A stretch of 6,531 bases of DNA from contig JAGPCH010000093.1 of the NCBI GenBank assembly GCA_018058125.1, positions 1 through 6,531 of the forward strand. The letters run 5' to 3'. Positions within the stretch are counted from its first letter, which is position 1. The number at the start of each line of letters is the position of its first letter. The position numbers and the translations under genes were made by a program. Of the stretch, positions 6,339 through 6,531 are shown in pieces. This DNA comes from Ignavibacteria bacterium. GTDB taxonomy: Bacteria > Bacteroidota > Ignavibacteria > Tepidaquicellales > Tepidaquicellaceae. The notes beneath the pieces are model-generated. The model made no database searches. It worked only from the letters and a program-made list of their open reading frames with translations, and was not told the origin of the DNA.

Positions 6339-6451
6339 TAATTGATAATTGATAATTGATAATTGATAATTGATAATTGATAATTGATAATTGATAATTG
6401 ATAATTGATAATTGATAATTGATAATTGACAATTGATAGTTGATAGTTGAA
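6333..6451 (+). repeat. 17-copy 7-bp tandem repeat overlapping the asnB stop codon
   Basis: Head-to-tail units of AATTGAT begin at 6333. The first 13 units (6333-6423) are perfect. Unit 14 (AATTGAC) has one change, unit 15 is perfect, unit 16 (AGTTGAT) has one change and unit 17 (AGTTGAA) two. The last codon (AAT, Asn661) and the stop (TGA) of the preceding gene make up the first six bases of unit 1. The unit equals the one in the small array at 324-352 when that is read on the minus strand. On the plus strand every frame meets TGA or TAA; on the minus strand the array has no stop codon in any frame. Confidence 0.97.
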
Positions 6452-6531
6452 TCAAGTTTAAGAGCGAACTTTTTCAAAACCTGCCATCGGCAACCATATC
6501 CTGTCATTCCAGCCCGCCGGCATTGTTTAAC

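Noticed and set aside
324..6451. The tandem arrays as a possible CRISPR
   Set aside because: Units are 7 or 8 bases, directly adjacent with no spacers, and no cas gene is present.
6331..6507. A 58-codon minus-strand frame that runs through the heptamer array and encodes five copies of INYQLSI before stopping at the array's end
   Set aside because: The openness follows from the unit having no stop codon on that strand. There is no convincing ribosome binding site, the rest of the peptide has no recognisable feature, and it ends exactly at the overlap with asnB.
6458..6523. A 21-codon minus-strand frame (starts MPAGWND) near the right edge
   Set aside because: It is very short, has no visible ribosome binding site and may be translated dispersed-repeat sequence; the edge prevents a fuller view.

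Overview
The window looks like part of the genome of a low-GC member of the Bacteroidota/Chlorobi superphylum, most probably from the Ignavibacteria. Two of the four genes encode exported proteins that end in a type IX secretion (T9SS) type A sorting domain, with the 'QNYPNPFNP' / 'QNFPNPFNP' opening and a terminal '(K/R)xxILLK' that is typical of Ignavibacteria-like genomes. The lineage is an inference from these protein tails, from A/T-richness and from mixed Shine-Dalgarno use; it was not tested by a database search.

Layout. Positions 1-408 hold no gene I can support. They contain an inverted repeat (257-319), four copies of a 7-bp repeat (324-352) and a decayed 8-bp-periodic stretch (365-396). 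A secreted beta-propeller-type protein with a T9SS tail is encoded on the minus strand (409-1854). Its short leader begins with nine copies of an 8-bp repeat (1863-1934). Divergent from it on the plus strand is a predicted lipoprotein of unknown function with acidic and histidine-rich segments (2091-3083), closed by a strong terminator (3130-3163). Next come a secreted DNRLRE/CBM96-like protein with a T9SS tail (3354-4274), a second terminator-like hairpin (4300-4332), and, only 20 bases further, a glutamine-hydrolysing asparagine synthetase-family protein (4353-6338). The stop codon of that last gene lies inside the first unit of a 17-copy 7-bp array (6333-6451). The last 80 bases show nothing convincing.

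How the genes relate. They do not form an obvious pathway. Two are T9SS cargo that would be exported across the outer membrane, and one is a lipoprotein probably placed in the envelope. The asparagine synthetase-family enzyme is cytoplasmic and could serve amino-acid supply or amidation of a surface polysaccharide. Each plus-strand gene appears to be a separate transcription unit. The most notable feature is the set of short tandem arrays set very close to gene boundaries. Two arrays share one 7-bp unit and run in the same direction relative to the gene they follow. I found no CRISPR, tRNA, rRNA, transposase or recognised defence system.
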